Origin: Nemopilema nomurai
Lineage: Eukaryota; Cnidaria; Scyphozoa; Rhizostomeae; Rhizostomatidae
DNA: 64,000 bases
Direction of reading: 5' to 3'
Assembly: GCA_003864495.1 (NCBI GenBank)
Contig: ML133427.1
Location: 2,313,247-2,377,246, forward strand
In this document: piece after piece, positions 1 to 12,306 of the stretch
How the letters are laid out: each line of letters starts with the position of its first letter
Position numbering within the stretch: the first letter of the stretch is position 1
Notes under the pieces: model-generated
What the model saw: the letters and a program-made list of their open reading frames with translations, nothing else
Told to the model about the DNA's origin: nothing
Databases searched by the model: none
Position numbers and translations under genes: made by a program

Positions 1-13
1 AATCTCCAACCAG

Positions 14-73
14 CATTAGGTGGGGAGGAGGTACTTACATTAGGTGGGGAGGAGGCATTAGGTGGGGAGGAGG
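14..73. repeat. 18-bp minisatellite in a SNX14 intron
   Basis: Three copies of an 18-bp unit, CATTAGGTGGGGAGGAGG, start at 14, 38 and 56. A 6-bp spacer separates the first two. The array lies downstream of the last SNX14 exon found here (ends at 399) on the transcribed minus strand, so it is probably intronic. No exon could be recognised between 1 and 398. Confidence 0.85.
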
Positions 74-398
74 TAAATTAACATTAATAGTGAGGCACAG
101 TTTAGAAGCTGAGTGCAAAACGAGCTTCAATACAGCAAATTGAGTAATAGCAAAATAGTCAGCAGCAAATTTTGATGATACCGATTGATTAGCATATAAG
201 TTGTCATATATGTAAGAAAGCAGGTTGAGTGGCATTAGCGAATCAGTGTTCAAAGCAAGCTGAGTTAAGAAGAAGAAATCTCTAAAACCGACTTCTAAGC
301 TGAATTTGGATCCTCTTTTTGGAATAAAGAGAAACTGATTGTAGCATAAAAGAAAATTATGAGACAAGGAAATGTTGACCAAGAAACATGATACTTAC

Positions 399-3300
399 AG
401 GGTCAGAAATCTTTTCTGCCGTTGGGACCAGAATGATGTTGGTTAAGAGTTCTCGAAGAAATACTACTGATGACCTTTAATGAAATGGAACTTTTAGAAA
501 CGCTTCCAAAAACAAAGAAATAATAGAAGAAGCAAGCACTTAACCAAAATACTTAAAATTTGAACAAATAGTCTTGATTTACTTCCTGCCCGGAATAAAG
601 CTGGTGAAGATATTGGTAACAAAAGCACAGAGATAAAATAATCACCAAGTACAAAGTAATGAATGGAGTAAAGCGAAATTTCCTTCAATTGTAAAGCAAA
701 AAAGATTTGAGCAGCACTGAACAATATTCAGCTTCTTCTATTCCATATGCTTGAAATGTGTGCCTGAATTATGGAACTGAGATAATCTTTTCTCCCAGCT
801 AAAGGACCAGATAAATTGACAATGACAAAAAACACCAAGGACAACACAGAAAACACAGTCGTAAACAGCTGGAGCTCGCCTTTATCTGCACTATGGAGGC
901 AACAACCAACATAATATTACCTGCATCTCATAAAATTTGGAGGCAGCAAATGCGGGAAAATGGTCTCCACAAGGCATCTGACGTAGTCAACCTCCGTCAC
1001 ATCGTTCTCCAGTGCAAAGTGCTTCTGATTCCCCAGTGCATTTAAGTTGGCCAACTGCAGATCTTCCCCGTGCAGAACTGTGTGCAACAATGGTATTACG
1101 TAAGCTAGCAGCATCACTTGAATCAATGGAAATCAACAAAAGAGGACAGAATGAGCCTGCATGTGCCTAAACTGGTCCATTTTCAACATCCATGGCACTT
1201 TGTTTTCTTATCAAAAAAGTCTGACGCCAAAAGTAAAGCGACACCAGACAATGGTTGAAAATGTTTTTACAAGATTGGTTGAGAGAGACTGATAAAAAAC
1301 CAAAGGTGTACTATAAAAATTAATGCTGAATAATTCAAGCGCAAAGGTTTAATAATTCTCAATTTGGAGAATAGGAAATCCAAACTGGAGAAGCCAACGC
1401 ACCTCGCTCTCTGGTCTTAGCGTAGCAATCCAAGTGAACCATGAACCTTTTCAGACATTTGCCAAGAACAAACTTGGTCACATTCACCTGAAAGGGGGAT
1501 GGAACAGGAGAGTAACAAACTTTGAATTCTGTTACGAACATCACAATTGTGAGCCGTCGTTTCCAAACCTGTTTGTCTATATGCCTAAGGACGTAATATA
1601 GGGAGTTAACGTATTCAGGACACAGGCCGTACTATAAGAAGGAACACTTTTGGCCCGATCTTCGATTGTTTGATTAGTCTTTGTACACGATGATTTTTTT
1701 TAAATCGCATGAACTGATTATATGCTATTTAAGTATGTTTAAAACACTCCCCGGTGCTTACTGCCTTTTAAACCATTAATTTCGCTTAGGACGAAAGGTG
1801 CTATTTTCAAGCAAGAATAAACCGAGTCCTTTGGGTGGCTGGACGAATTTTGAAATGAAACTTGATTAGGCAATTCTGTCAAAACCTTGAAGAAAACTTG
1901 CTCGTTTGTCTACTTTTCATTGTCACACCATGTCATGCTGACACATCTTTTCTCGCTCCTCAGCCTAGAATGTTCCATTTCCATTACATTACCATTCCAT
2001 CATCTTCTCTCAACCCTCGTCAGCAAAATTTATTTTTAGAAAAGTAGTATAAATATGATTGTGAAGTTCAGAAAGGTTGAGGAACGCAGTCGGTAAAAAC
2101 CCATCACAACTCGTTTCTACAAACTATTGACCTTATTGACAAAGTTGAAATTTGGTTTGAAGAAGCACTCTGGGCTTACCAACGCACCAGGACGTAATCA
2201 CATTTAATAAAGGTATAAGCACAAATACATTTGACTAGCCCTTTTCACACAAATTTAGGTAAAATACAAATGGCTTAAATCAAACCTACCTTTTTTATCC
2301 TCTGTACCAGAACAGAGATCAAGAAGCGTAAATTTTTTCTAATCTCATCAACAAATCTCTGGTCATGACTAAGGTCCCTGCGAAGAAATTAGAAGGAGCA
2401 CAAGGGTGAGCTTAGTGCAAGGGTCAATGGTCAAAGGTCAACGTATTCATTAAAGTGTAAAGGTGAGGGACAGAGGTGAAACCCGAGAGAAGTACAACTG
2501 AAATAGTACTGTTACATTTATCGACTTTGAGTACCATAGCGAACCATGTCATGGGCGTTAGGCAAAAATGAGGCCAAGACGAAAGCAAAATATAGTTGCG
2601 AAAAACAATGCAAACGTGATTTTGGCATACTGAAATAGCTTTGCGTCCGACACTCTTCCTTGGCCATTCATTGTGACAAATCTTGGTCATTTTTTTTCTC
2701 GAAATCTGCATTTTCTAAGGAATGTGGGACGACAACGTACTTTAGTATGCCAAAATCATGCTTGCATAGCTTGTTGCTATTGTGAAGCTTCATACCGTAA
2801 GATATACCGTAGTATTAGTCTACGCATGTCAGCAGCTGCTAGTCAAAAATTAAGGGAGATGGATGATAAATGGAAAAAAAGAATTTCAAAGGCCGTCTTT
2901 ATTTTAGCTGTGTTAGACAAAGCAGGTGCCTGGATAATCCAGAATATAAAACTTGCAGCTGGAATCAATCCAATTGTGGTTTTGGCTGTTTGCCAGGATT
3001 AGAATAAACCAAGCTTAGCATAGAACACACGCTCTTAGGCCCAGCTGAATCTGAAAAATGCAAAACAGGAAATTCTCCACCTCCTCCTTAGATTATACAT
3101 GTATGGTAAAATATATCAAGTTAACCTTAGTTAACCTTGGCTTAATCTTAGCAAAATTGCAGTCTGAATTGGTTTTGGGGTAGAAGCATAATTGAATAGA
3201 TCAAAATACTTACCAGTACCAAGAGTAAACATGGGTCCTCAGCAATATTTCTAAAAACTGAAACAAAAAAGGTCTTCAAGAAATTTGCACCCTTTAGGGA

Positions 3301-6300
3301 CCTGCAGCCTGCTCCTGTATATAAACTTGTGTGAGCTATGATACACCTTGAAATAAAAATTCAATTTCAATTTCCAGAGTTTAAATTGACAGATGGCGGG
3401 GAAAAATGAACCTAATTTTCTGTCTCATAACAAACCCAGTATTCAATGCTCCTTTAGAAATTTCAAAAGCTTGGAGTGATAGGAAGTAGACAATATCATA
3501 GAATTGAAGCATTCAGGGTTTTTTGCAGATTTAAGCACAAATTTTGCAAGGAAATGCAATATCTACCAACAGTCTTGGTCGTTTGATGCGTGCGATCGCA
3601 CACGCATGGCGCCAATAATGCGAGCGATTTAGCGCACGCATGAGATTTATATTTGACTTGACCGTTGCTTTCGACCTTCATAAAGTTGTTTTCTTTAACG
3701 AAAAATTGGAAATTTTGTTTTCATTAGCTGAGCAACATCGGCATATTCTTTTAATAGTGCCTATTGTGTCTTCCTATTGTGATATGATGTGTTGATCGAG
3801 TTGCCAAAATTGTTTCATTTAAATAGGCTAATCGCTTTGCTATGTTCGTATCCCCCCATAAACATGGTGGTCGTCAGCTTTTGTTCAAATTTCTGCCTTC
3901 CCGTTTAGGTTAATTAATGGTGAATATAAAAGGTTTTCTTCGAATGGAAATCATTCAAGGCGTTTGTAAAGGCCTATTATCGTGGAAGCACTGTCCGGTC
4001 TTTGTGGCCAAAAATACTTAAATTCAAACGCGAAGAATTCCCCAACTTTGTCTCTGTGCACAGGGCATTTTTTAAGCATTTTTGAGTGGTGGGGCATTTT
4101 TCTTAAAGACCCACACTTATACACTACCAGAAATGGCGTAGAAAATGATACAGAACTCTTCGGATTGGCGCTTGAGATTGTGATATATACTGAACTATTT
4201 TAGGGTTGAGACTTTTGCCTCCAAGATATGAAACAACCGTAAGTCCTCGAATAAGATCCAGGGACTTATTTGCAAAAATATATTTTAGGGTGGGGGCTTA
4301 TTCGAGGGGAAGCTTACTCGAGTGGGGACTTATTTGTTGACAGCAATAAACACTACCAGCACTGATGGCTTAAATGTGCTAAAAACACTAGGCAATATCT
4401 CAGCCTGAGTAGAGTTGAAAAATGCAAGGAAACACTAAGATTTTGGTACATTGGGCAATGAATCGAGTTACAAGGTGGATAGATGAGAAATATAGTGATA
4501 TAAAGATTGCTATCAACAACGATTGAGCCCCCAAATTTGTTACCAACCTTTGAAACACCGGCTACTTTTATCTCGAAGGGCCACAAATGGCGCGATTTGG
4601 GCCAAATGTAGCATTTTTCTCTTTAGTGGTGGGGAAACTCGTAGGGCCCCGTGGGGCAATCCCCCCACCTTGTATGTTAAAAATGCCCTGTCTGTGCAAG
4701 AGTTATTATTTCCATAAGTGGCTCGAATTCTATAGTAGAGAGGGCATTTAGTACACTACGCTTGATGCTACGAGATAGGAGGTGTGTTTATTGCAATGGG
4801 GATGGAGATGCTATTATGTATTAACATAAACGATAAAAACTGGATGCCAAAGAAAGAGAAGAAATATAGCCTCATAGCAACTTTCAACTTAATTGAACGC
4901 TATATCAGAAAGTTCGTCAATCCAGCATGGTTTCAAACATAACTGCGCGACCTGGACATTGAACCTTTGCAGTATAAGGTTCCTTATTACTATTTTCCAT
5001 TGAGCCTATTTTTAATTTTCTGAAAAATTTGGTCTTCATAGATCGAAGCAGTCTTTTAAAAACCCATGCTTGTTTTTAACATCATTTTTCTACTAAACAC
5101 TGATGAAAAACTCTCTTTGTCAATTAAATGTCATCTCAGGTCAACAGTGACAAAAAGTCTAAAATTCAGGCAAAAAATCTTTAGTATCTTTTTCTCACTT
5201 TCATAAAGCATCACAGAATCTAAAAGGTGAAGAAAATTTGCCGGAGAAACAACAAATTTTCGCCCTCTGCTATCCGGAAACGAATTTTGTACTGCCACGA
5301 TACCGTTTTTAAAGGTGGTAGTGTAAAGAGGGTCTGAAAAAGCCAGATATGTAAGATTGTGAATCACACGCATGAAGGAAATAATGCGTGTGGTTTGCCA
5401 CACGCATGGTGATTTCCATATGACGAAGACTGTACCAACCTCTGTGAATGCTTTGTCTACTGGCTCTGGGATCTCAAGGCCTTCCCATGGCTAGAAAAAG
5501 AGGCAAAACGTGTCAGAATATCTCATGACATTTAACAGACTCATCGTATACGGACTCATCTTATACAACTGATATGTCAAATTAAACAATTTTTTAACAA
5601 AGGAAGTGTTGACTATCACAACAATGTCATTGTCCTCATTATTAAATCTCATGACATGTAGAATTCATAAAAATATGCTCCTCATTAGATTTATATAGTT
5701 AATTACGATACTAGCTTTTGTAGAGTCCATTGATAAATCTACTAGTGTTTCCCATTGTAATCTTGTCATTAACACCTTTCAATGTATATGTACCCATAAC
5801 AACTTTGTAAACAGTTTGTATTTAGTTAATTTTTCATAACGCTAAGAAAAGACCCAAAATAACAGCAGAATTGTCTTCAAACAACAGAAATCATTTTATC
5901 ACAAGGCTTCTGTTAATAGTTCTGTTCCATGTTCAACCACAATATGACTTATTAAACTTTCACCATACAGCATCTGATATCTAGTTTTTCAAATGACTTT
6001 GATAATAAGGCTCTTAAGCCCTGAAACAATAATGATGTGTCATGACATTCATAGAAGCTCTATGAATGAGCTGATAGTTGTTGGGACTTGAGGATTATTC
6101 TTGTGGTGGCAAAAATAGCCAAATTTCCCCAGGAAGCAATGAAAAAATAACTAGAAAAAAAACTCACATTGAGACTTTCAAATGTGACTTCTGGCCTATA
6201 AATATGGAAAGAAATGAAAGAAACAGCTACAGTTTACAATGCAATCAGGAGGAAGTATAAAAAAGAAAAATAGCTAAAGAAGAAACAATTTAGGCATAGA

Positions 6301-8743
6301 AAAAGACATGCATTGTCTGTATGGATGCATGGTTAATAATGGATCAATTACAAAGACAGATGAAATATGTACAGGTATTAAATATATTAAATATCAATTA
6401 AACAACAAGTACAGGAAAACACAGAAACATGCACCACAAAAATGAAGAAACAATAACTGAGAATGGATTAAAAAGACAGACACAAGGTATAAAATGGTAC
6501 CTATGTCTTGGACAGTTGGCAGCCCCACATGCAGTGCAGACAATGCCTTTTTCCTCTGGCTTCTTATCGACATTGTACTTCAAGAATGACTGCAAAATAG
6601 GCAAGTTTTCCATTTTACTGTTCCTTTTGAAAAACACATTGTATAGAACACTGAGCTATAACAGTTAATTAATCTTCTTCTATCTTGAGATCAGAGTGTA
6701 TGCTAACTAGAGAGCAAATAATTAACATACACATGTATCACATTTATTTCCTAAAACTATTACAGAAAATAAAAATTAAAAAAAATTTTTTTTGCTGTTT
6801 TTAGAATTATAGACAAATGCAACAAACCTCTGCAAATTTAAATGGTGACAAAAATAACAGCAAATTTGGGATTTCTGGAAAATTGCTGGAAAAAGAAGCA
6901 TAACTTTCTTCATTGAATGAAGAAAAAAACTTGGTTACCATTCTTTTTAAAGCACTTCAAAAAATTCCACTTATTCCTGCAAGTTTCCAACCATAAGAAT
7001 AGTGATCGAAGATGAGTTAGAGAAAATAAAACAGAGAAGCAATTTTTGAACAACACAAGAGGTTCAGTTTGAAGGAGCTATTCGTCGGAAAAAAAAATTG
7101 GAAAAAACATTTGGCATGAATGGATGTATTGATGGGAATTGGGGATGAGGAAGACATGAATGTCTGTAAAGATGCTTGGTTTAGTAAAGAATTTTTGATG
7201 GCTATTACATAACATGTTATGATACTTGAGGAAGAAAAATGTAATAAATTTTTTAAAATATGTGACTTTAGTACAAATCTCTTTCACCAGAATGCTTGCA
7301 GAAAGCTAAACTTGAATGCTTAAGGATATAAATAAAAAAGCAACCTGCATAAAATGCCGTGAATAAAAAATCATTCTGCCATTTATATGAATAAAGCATT
7401 AGATATAAGTGATTCAACCACATGAGAACTTTATCATTTTGACTGTCAATTCAAATTCTCTATAATTAAGAGTCAGTTGAGGAACTTGAAATCAGTCATT
7501 TTAAGAATTTGATTCCATTTAAATGATCAGCCAAGACAGGACGATGTCAACTAAAGGATCAATATGGTTACCTCAATAACAGCAATCCAAGAGCAACTCC
7601 TAGTGCAAGTGACCATACCATAAACACAACAAAAACATATCTTTGGAGAAAAAAAGAATGAACATGAAATAACAAAATAACCATATCCAGCATGATTAGA
7701 CAGAGGTGGATTAAGTAAAGAAGCACACATCTTTGCATTTTATTACAAGTTTTTAATTGGAGGTAGATGTTGCAGTAGTTTTTTACTCACACGAAACATT
7801 GTGCAAATCAGCCAATGTAAAAAATTAACCATTCCTTACAAGTTCTTAAAATACTTGTTTACAATTTATTTGGCCCAGCAATGCCAAGGCCACCCATTTT
7901 GCACAAGTGGAGTCATTCCTAACCACGGACAGCAAGCAGCAATATCAAATCATCATACTCGAGTTTGTACCTAGTAGGTGACAGGATTGGGGAGGGGGGT
8001 GGTGCTTATTGATGTATGACAAATGATTGTCAGGCAGAAAGTTTAAACTCAAAATGCATTCAAGGAGGTGAGGAAAATAAGTTGAAAAACCAATCATAAT
8101 TACCCACTGTGACAAGTAAAACAGGGAGCGCAATTGCCAATAATAATATGGGGGCTATTTCTTAATGCTCTTCATTATCATTGTTATAATAATCTTGCAA
8201 GTGTGAAACAGTAATATCGCAAGATTACTCGTTATTTCTAGGGGTATAACGGTACAGCAACATCAATCCTCAGTTAAACCACCAACCAAAGCAGGAAAAA
8301 ATTTCTTGCATTTCAATACATCGCCTCTAGTTACTTTATTGTCAAGGAAAATAAATTTGAAACTTTCCGTCTCGTGGTGCGTCGTCTAAGAAACTCTCAA
8401 AATTTAATGTAACTGTAATCCATTTGACTAAGTTGTTATATTTTGGTATAATTTATGTATATCTAAATTTGCAGCGAATTCTTATCGTCTGCTTTCATAT
8501 ACAGATATGAATGAATCAAAAAAGGGCAAAACAACATCGCACGCAAACATGTCTGGACAATTTCATAAAAGAACATTCTCCTGGTCCAAACAATGACCTT
8601 TATAGTCATTCAAGACGACATTTGATTAAATAATAGATCTGGTACCTGAATAAAGTCAACGCGAAGAACAGAAATGACACGGCACAGAAAATTATAAAGA
8701 AGTTTGTATTCCCGGTAGAGTGACCCGGAGACGATTCCGCCAT
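399..8743 (-). CDS. SNX14: Sorting nexin-14, N-terminal part (gene continues past the left edge)
   Basis: SNX14 is an ER-anchored sorting nexin acting at ER-endosome and lipid-droplet contacts. Coding exons, 5' to 3' on the minus strand: 8743-8646, 7640-7572, (unresolved), 6589-6501, 6195-6168 (28-nt microexon), 5490-5440, 3257-3214, 2377-2290, 1487-1403, 1077-921 and 474-399. The protein starts MAESSPGH, has two hydrophobic segments (about residues 14-32 and 37-57), then a CxxC...CPRHR motif matching the SNX14 CxxC...CKRHR motif, then the start of a PXA domain (FVDEIRKNLRF, IFPHLLPPNF, VFLRELL). RGS, PX and nexin-C domains would lie outside the window. All junctions keep phase except 7572 to 6589, which needs 1+3n extra bases; a 7-nt exon at 7294-7288 would fit and would give 264 residues here. 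SNX13, SNX19 and SNX25 are alternatives, but the Cys/His motif favours SNX14. Confidence 0.87.
2608..2767. repeat. Imperfect inverted repeat (hairpin element) in a SNX14 intron
   Basis: The arms 2608-2661 and 2717-2767 are imperfect reverse complements. Both contain a conserved core around GATTTTGGCATACT and its complement. The spacer is about 55 bp. It looks like a short non-autonomous DNA-transposon remnant, and it explains the long open frame read across it on the plus strand. Confidence 0.6.
4229..4340. repeat. Fragment related to the CCGTAAATCC inverted-repeat element
   Basis: It starts with CCGTAAGTCCTCGAATAAG, close to the end of the complete element at 9532-10082. It also carries the same 'ggggcttattcgagg' words in both orientations. 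No matching right end is visible, so it is a truncated or decayed copy inside the SNX14 gene. Confidence 0.55.
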
Positions 8744-9531
8744 TTTCTAAGTCCTATGATTCCGACAGACACAGGGAACAAGAAGGAATGTCTATCATTT
8801 GATTTTAAAACTACTTATTTCGACAACTACTCGCTTAGAAACAATTGTTCACAATTACATTCTAAATTTGCTGTTGGATAAAGAAAAGATGGGAATTATT
8901 TTCAAAAAGCAAACATTCTTAAAACAGTTAAACAGCTTTTTGCTGGTGCTGCCAGGTATGAAAAACACAAAGCTGAGAAAGTTAATGAAAAAAATATGAA
9001 AGGAATATCCAAATGTGATACGAAAAAAGGCCTTTCAGATGGACTGGTCCAGAGGAAAAACTATTTTGTTGTAGTTGAAGCCGAAAGTATTTGTAAATAT
9101 CTGAAGAAAGAATATATTTTTCAGGTAATGTATTGTTTTAACAAGAAATATCACTCCTGATATAGTAAATTCCCGCTAATCATAAAGAAATAGTTGACAG
9201 AGGGTGAAGGACTATTTTAGTAGAAAAACATCTTTCAGTGATATTGAAAAGGCAAGAGCTAATGAGGGCCTATCAATCACTGCAGCCCAGGGCCTGCGAA
9301 ACCGGAGGGCCAAGGCCATTGCCCCTTTGTCGCTTTTCTTGTTGAGCAAAATATTTTTAAAGCCACGTAGAAAAAAATAGAAGGAACTAGAAAGAAAGGA
9401 TGTCAAACATTATTTTATTTGTTTTGCTTAGTAGAGCCCTGACTTTGTTTTCATCATCAAAATATTTAGTACGTCTATGTCATCTATTGGATATGTCGTA
9501 TAATGGACTTGTCTAGCACCTTATATACCGG

Positions 9532-10082
9532 ATACCGTAAATCCTCGAATTAGCCCCCCCTTCGAAAAAGCCCCCCTCTGATAATGTAATAGGATCATAT
9601 GCCATTAATTAACATACGTAATTATGCTAACCTCGCTTTCGTTCGTATATAACACTAAGCCTATTCTATTGTAATTCAGTCAGTGATTAACCTCAACACG
9701 AGTCGCTCGCTTTTTGTCTTCACTCTCAATTCGTTGACTACTCGAAGTGACAAGGGTTTTAGAGGAAGTCTAGCCCCTGTTACAATAAGCCCCCCCTCGG
9801 TTTGTTGATTTTTGACTCCTGAGGTTGCCTTTGGCATTTTAGTGAATGAACACAAAAATTTATATTTTTGTAAACAATTTAATCAAATGTTACTATATAC
9901 TTAGGTTATTTTTTATATTATGAAAAGAAAGAAATTTCAAAAATTATACTTTTATGTGGCATCTTTCAAGAAATTTTATAAGCCCCCTGCCCCCTCGAAT
10001 AAGCCCCCTTCGAATAAGCCCCCATCCAAAAATATCAAAAATAAATAAGCCCCCAGAGGGCTAATTCGAGGATTTACGGTAT
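9532..10082. mobile_element. MITE-like DNA transposon with ~25-bp terminal inverted repeats
   Basis: The left end 9532-9556 (ATACCGTAAATCCTCGAATT and onward) is the exact reverse complement of the right end 10058-10082. The interior carries many C-rich 'aagccccc' tracts and no coding capacity. The ends read TA-CCGTAAATCC...GGATTTACGG-TA, so a TA target duplication, as in Tc1/mariner-type insertions, is possible; the superfamily is not settled. A related fragment lies at 4229-4340. Confidence 0.8.
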
Positions 10083-11060
10083 GTCTAATTCATTAATTCT
10101 TAGCAAGAAGTTGTCGACTATTTTAACAATATGCATTTTATTCGTCGTGGTTCTTATTACAAAATTCATCAACAAGCTGCGGTTTAAAAGTCACAAAATT
10201 TTTAGTAGGCGTGAAGTTTGAAGTTGCTAAAATGCGAGTCGCAGTTTATTTGCAAACGTGAAGACAATTAAATTTGAGACTAAAATAACTTCTTGAGTTG
10301 CCATAACTTTTCACTAAAAGTAAATAAGTAGCAAAGGTTTAATGCTAAAAATGAAGACTTCGGAATAACTCCGTTGTACTTTAACGTCTTTAAACCTGTC
10401 TCCATAATGTTGTAAATGTTTCGTCATAAGTCATCGTTTTATTATCTATTTATTGTATACTACTTTGTTTGCTTTTTTAGTGTAAATTATTTTGGCCCAA
10501 AAAACTTTAGAATCTCATTCCTTTTTCTGTTTACATCGAGGCGGAGAAAAATGCCGGAGAGGGGGAGGCGCGGGGGAGTGGCAAGGGGGGCAAACGTACC
10601 TTTTTCTGAGAAGCTGTGATCATTTCAACAACATTTTAAAAACTTTTAACGGAAATTGCGACTATAAATATTAATCTCTCTATCCTTAACGGGGACTGTA
10701 CAAAGCATGGTATCGAGGGCTAATTTTCACGGCAGTTAAAGTTAATTAAGAAGAAATTAAAAGTCACGGAACGATGGAATGCCACTACAAACGCTTTTTT
10801 TTCCTTAGCCAAATTTCAATGCGAAAGATGCCCTTCAAACTTTGTCCATGATTTTGGTCTTGATCGCCCTCACCTCTCCATATGCCCCCCTGCCCAATCA
10901 TCACTCCAGCGTCCTTGATGGTAAAAGAAAGCTAGAAAATATTATCACTGTTTTTCTGTCGACGGTTTGTAAACACATGTTTCAACTTTTCTACTGCTTT
11001 TGCAAAAAGTAACACCTTTCATAATCTTTATAATCTGGATCCCTAGACTTGAAAACTAAG

Positions 11061-11139
11061 AGGCAACGATGCGGGGGGGGGGGGGGTGGCGTGTTAGATT
11101 ATGATTGGATTTTAGTGTCACGCCCTTCAGGTGCCTGGG
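11061..11139 (+). repeat. Interspersed repeat, copy 1 (poly-G block)
   Basis: The segment shares AGGCAACGAT, a long G tract, then GGATTTTAGTGTCACGC and TTCAGGTGCCTGGG with 17550-17622 in the same orientation. No ends or coding region are visible, so the element class is unknown. Confidence 0.6.
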
Positions 11140-12306
11140 TGGTTCGAAATTCGGTCCCAACACGAGTAAAATTCGGTCCCACAAAAATATTTTTAATAAT
11201 AATTGCTAAATTCTTATGCTCTACTCTACTGCTCGCAGCAAACTTCGCTTTTTCTTCATTTGGAGTTCAATTTTCGTGAAGGAATGCATTCTTAGTGTAA
11301 AATGTTCTTTAAAAGATGATGATCAATTCTCAGGACCTTTCAAAAGTCAGAGGATGGCCAATAAATGGTGCGACGTAAATCGGTTAAATCTTTCCTTCTT
11401 TTCTTCCGATGAAATCGTTCCGGCAGCTACATAACTTGCATGCTAACAACGGCATAATAATCAACACGTGACATGGGCATAATCTTTCTCAAGAACTATC
11501 CCAGAGGTCTTTCAAAACTTATATATCTCCTATGAATGTCTCGACACGACTAAGAGCAAAATCTTTCACAAGCATCTTGCCCCTAAAACGGTGCATGCCT
11601 AAACTCCTTTCGCTTGCTGCTACTTTTCCATAATTCTTCCCCCTCGAATGAGGTACGGGGCTCAAATATATACTGAACTAAAAACAATAGACATACGTAA
11701 ATGAAACGGTAAAAGGAAGTAATCTACTTAATGATGTGCGGGGTGGGGTAGTGTGATATCCTAAAATACGTGGTTGCTATGGCGATCTACTTAACATGCT
11801 GATAATTGACGTAGGTATGAAGTTACTCACAATAATACAAAGATTATCCTAATACACGTGATACAAAAATGCGGAACGAGCAAGGAAAATTACAGATTAC
11901 CGAGAGTGATTGGGTAAGGAAAATACAACGAATGGACTAGAGAGACAGGCCTACAATTAGCAGTATTACACCATTTTCAAATATTCAACGATATCAATTT
12001 TTTACTCGCCAGTGCTGACATTTTGGGGCACTCTGATATTTCACGGCGGCGTATTCATGTTTTTCGTTATTGACCCGTACTGGTGTAAACGGAATGCCTA
12101 CAAATCTCGTCAGGAGGATAAATGACGTCATTTTCAAATCACGTGGTCAAATATATTGGCTATTTATAGAAAAACAATTGAAGGCCTCGATTTAGGATTT
12201 TGGTAGTGCGTGCACCTTTGTCATTGCGTGAACTAGGAAGTGAGCCAGTGCTGGCTAGGTTAATTGTTCTGCGTTGTGACAGCACTTCAGCTAAGCTTTG
12301 AAGGAT

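Larger units (their letters stand above)
8744..12306. other. Intergenic spacer between divergent SNX14 and thioesterase genes
   Basis: I see no exon with homology here. The stretch holds the inverted-repeat element at 9532-10082 and one copy of a G-tract-containing interspersed repeat at 11061-11139. The remaining open frames are short and lack recognisable protein sequence. Because the flanking genes are divergent, their promoters should lie just right of 8743 and just left of 12307; I could not define a core element at either. Confidence 0.6.

Noticed and set aside
2673..3002. 109-codon plus-strand frame
   Set aside because: It starts within a hairpin repeat and has no recognisable protein content.
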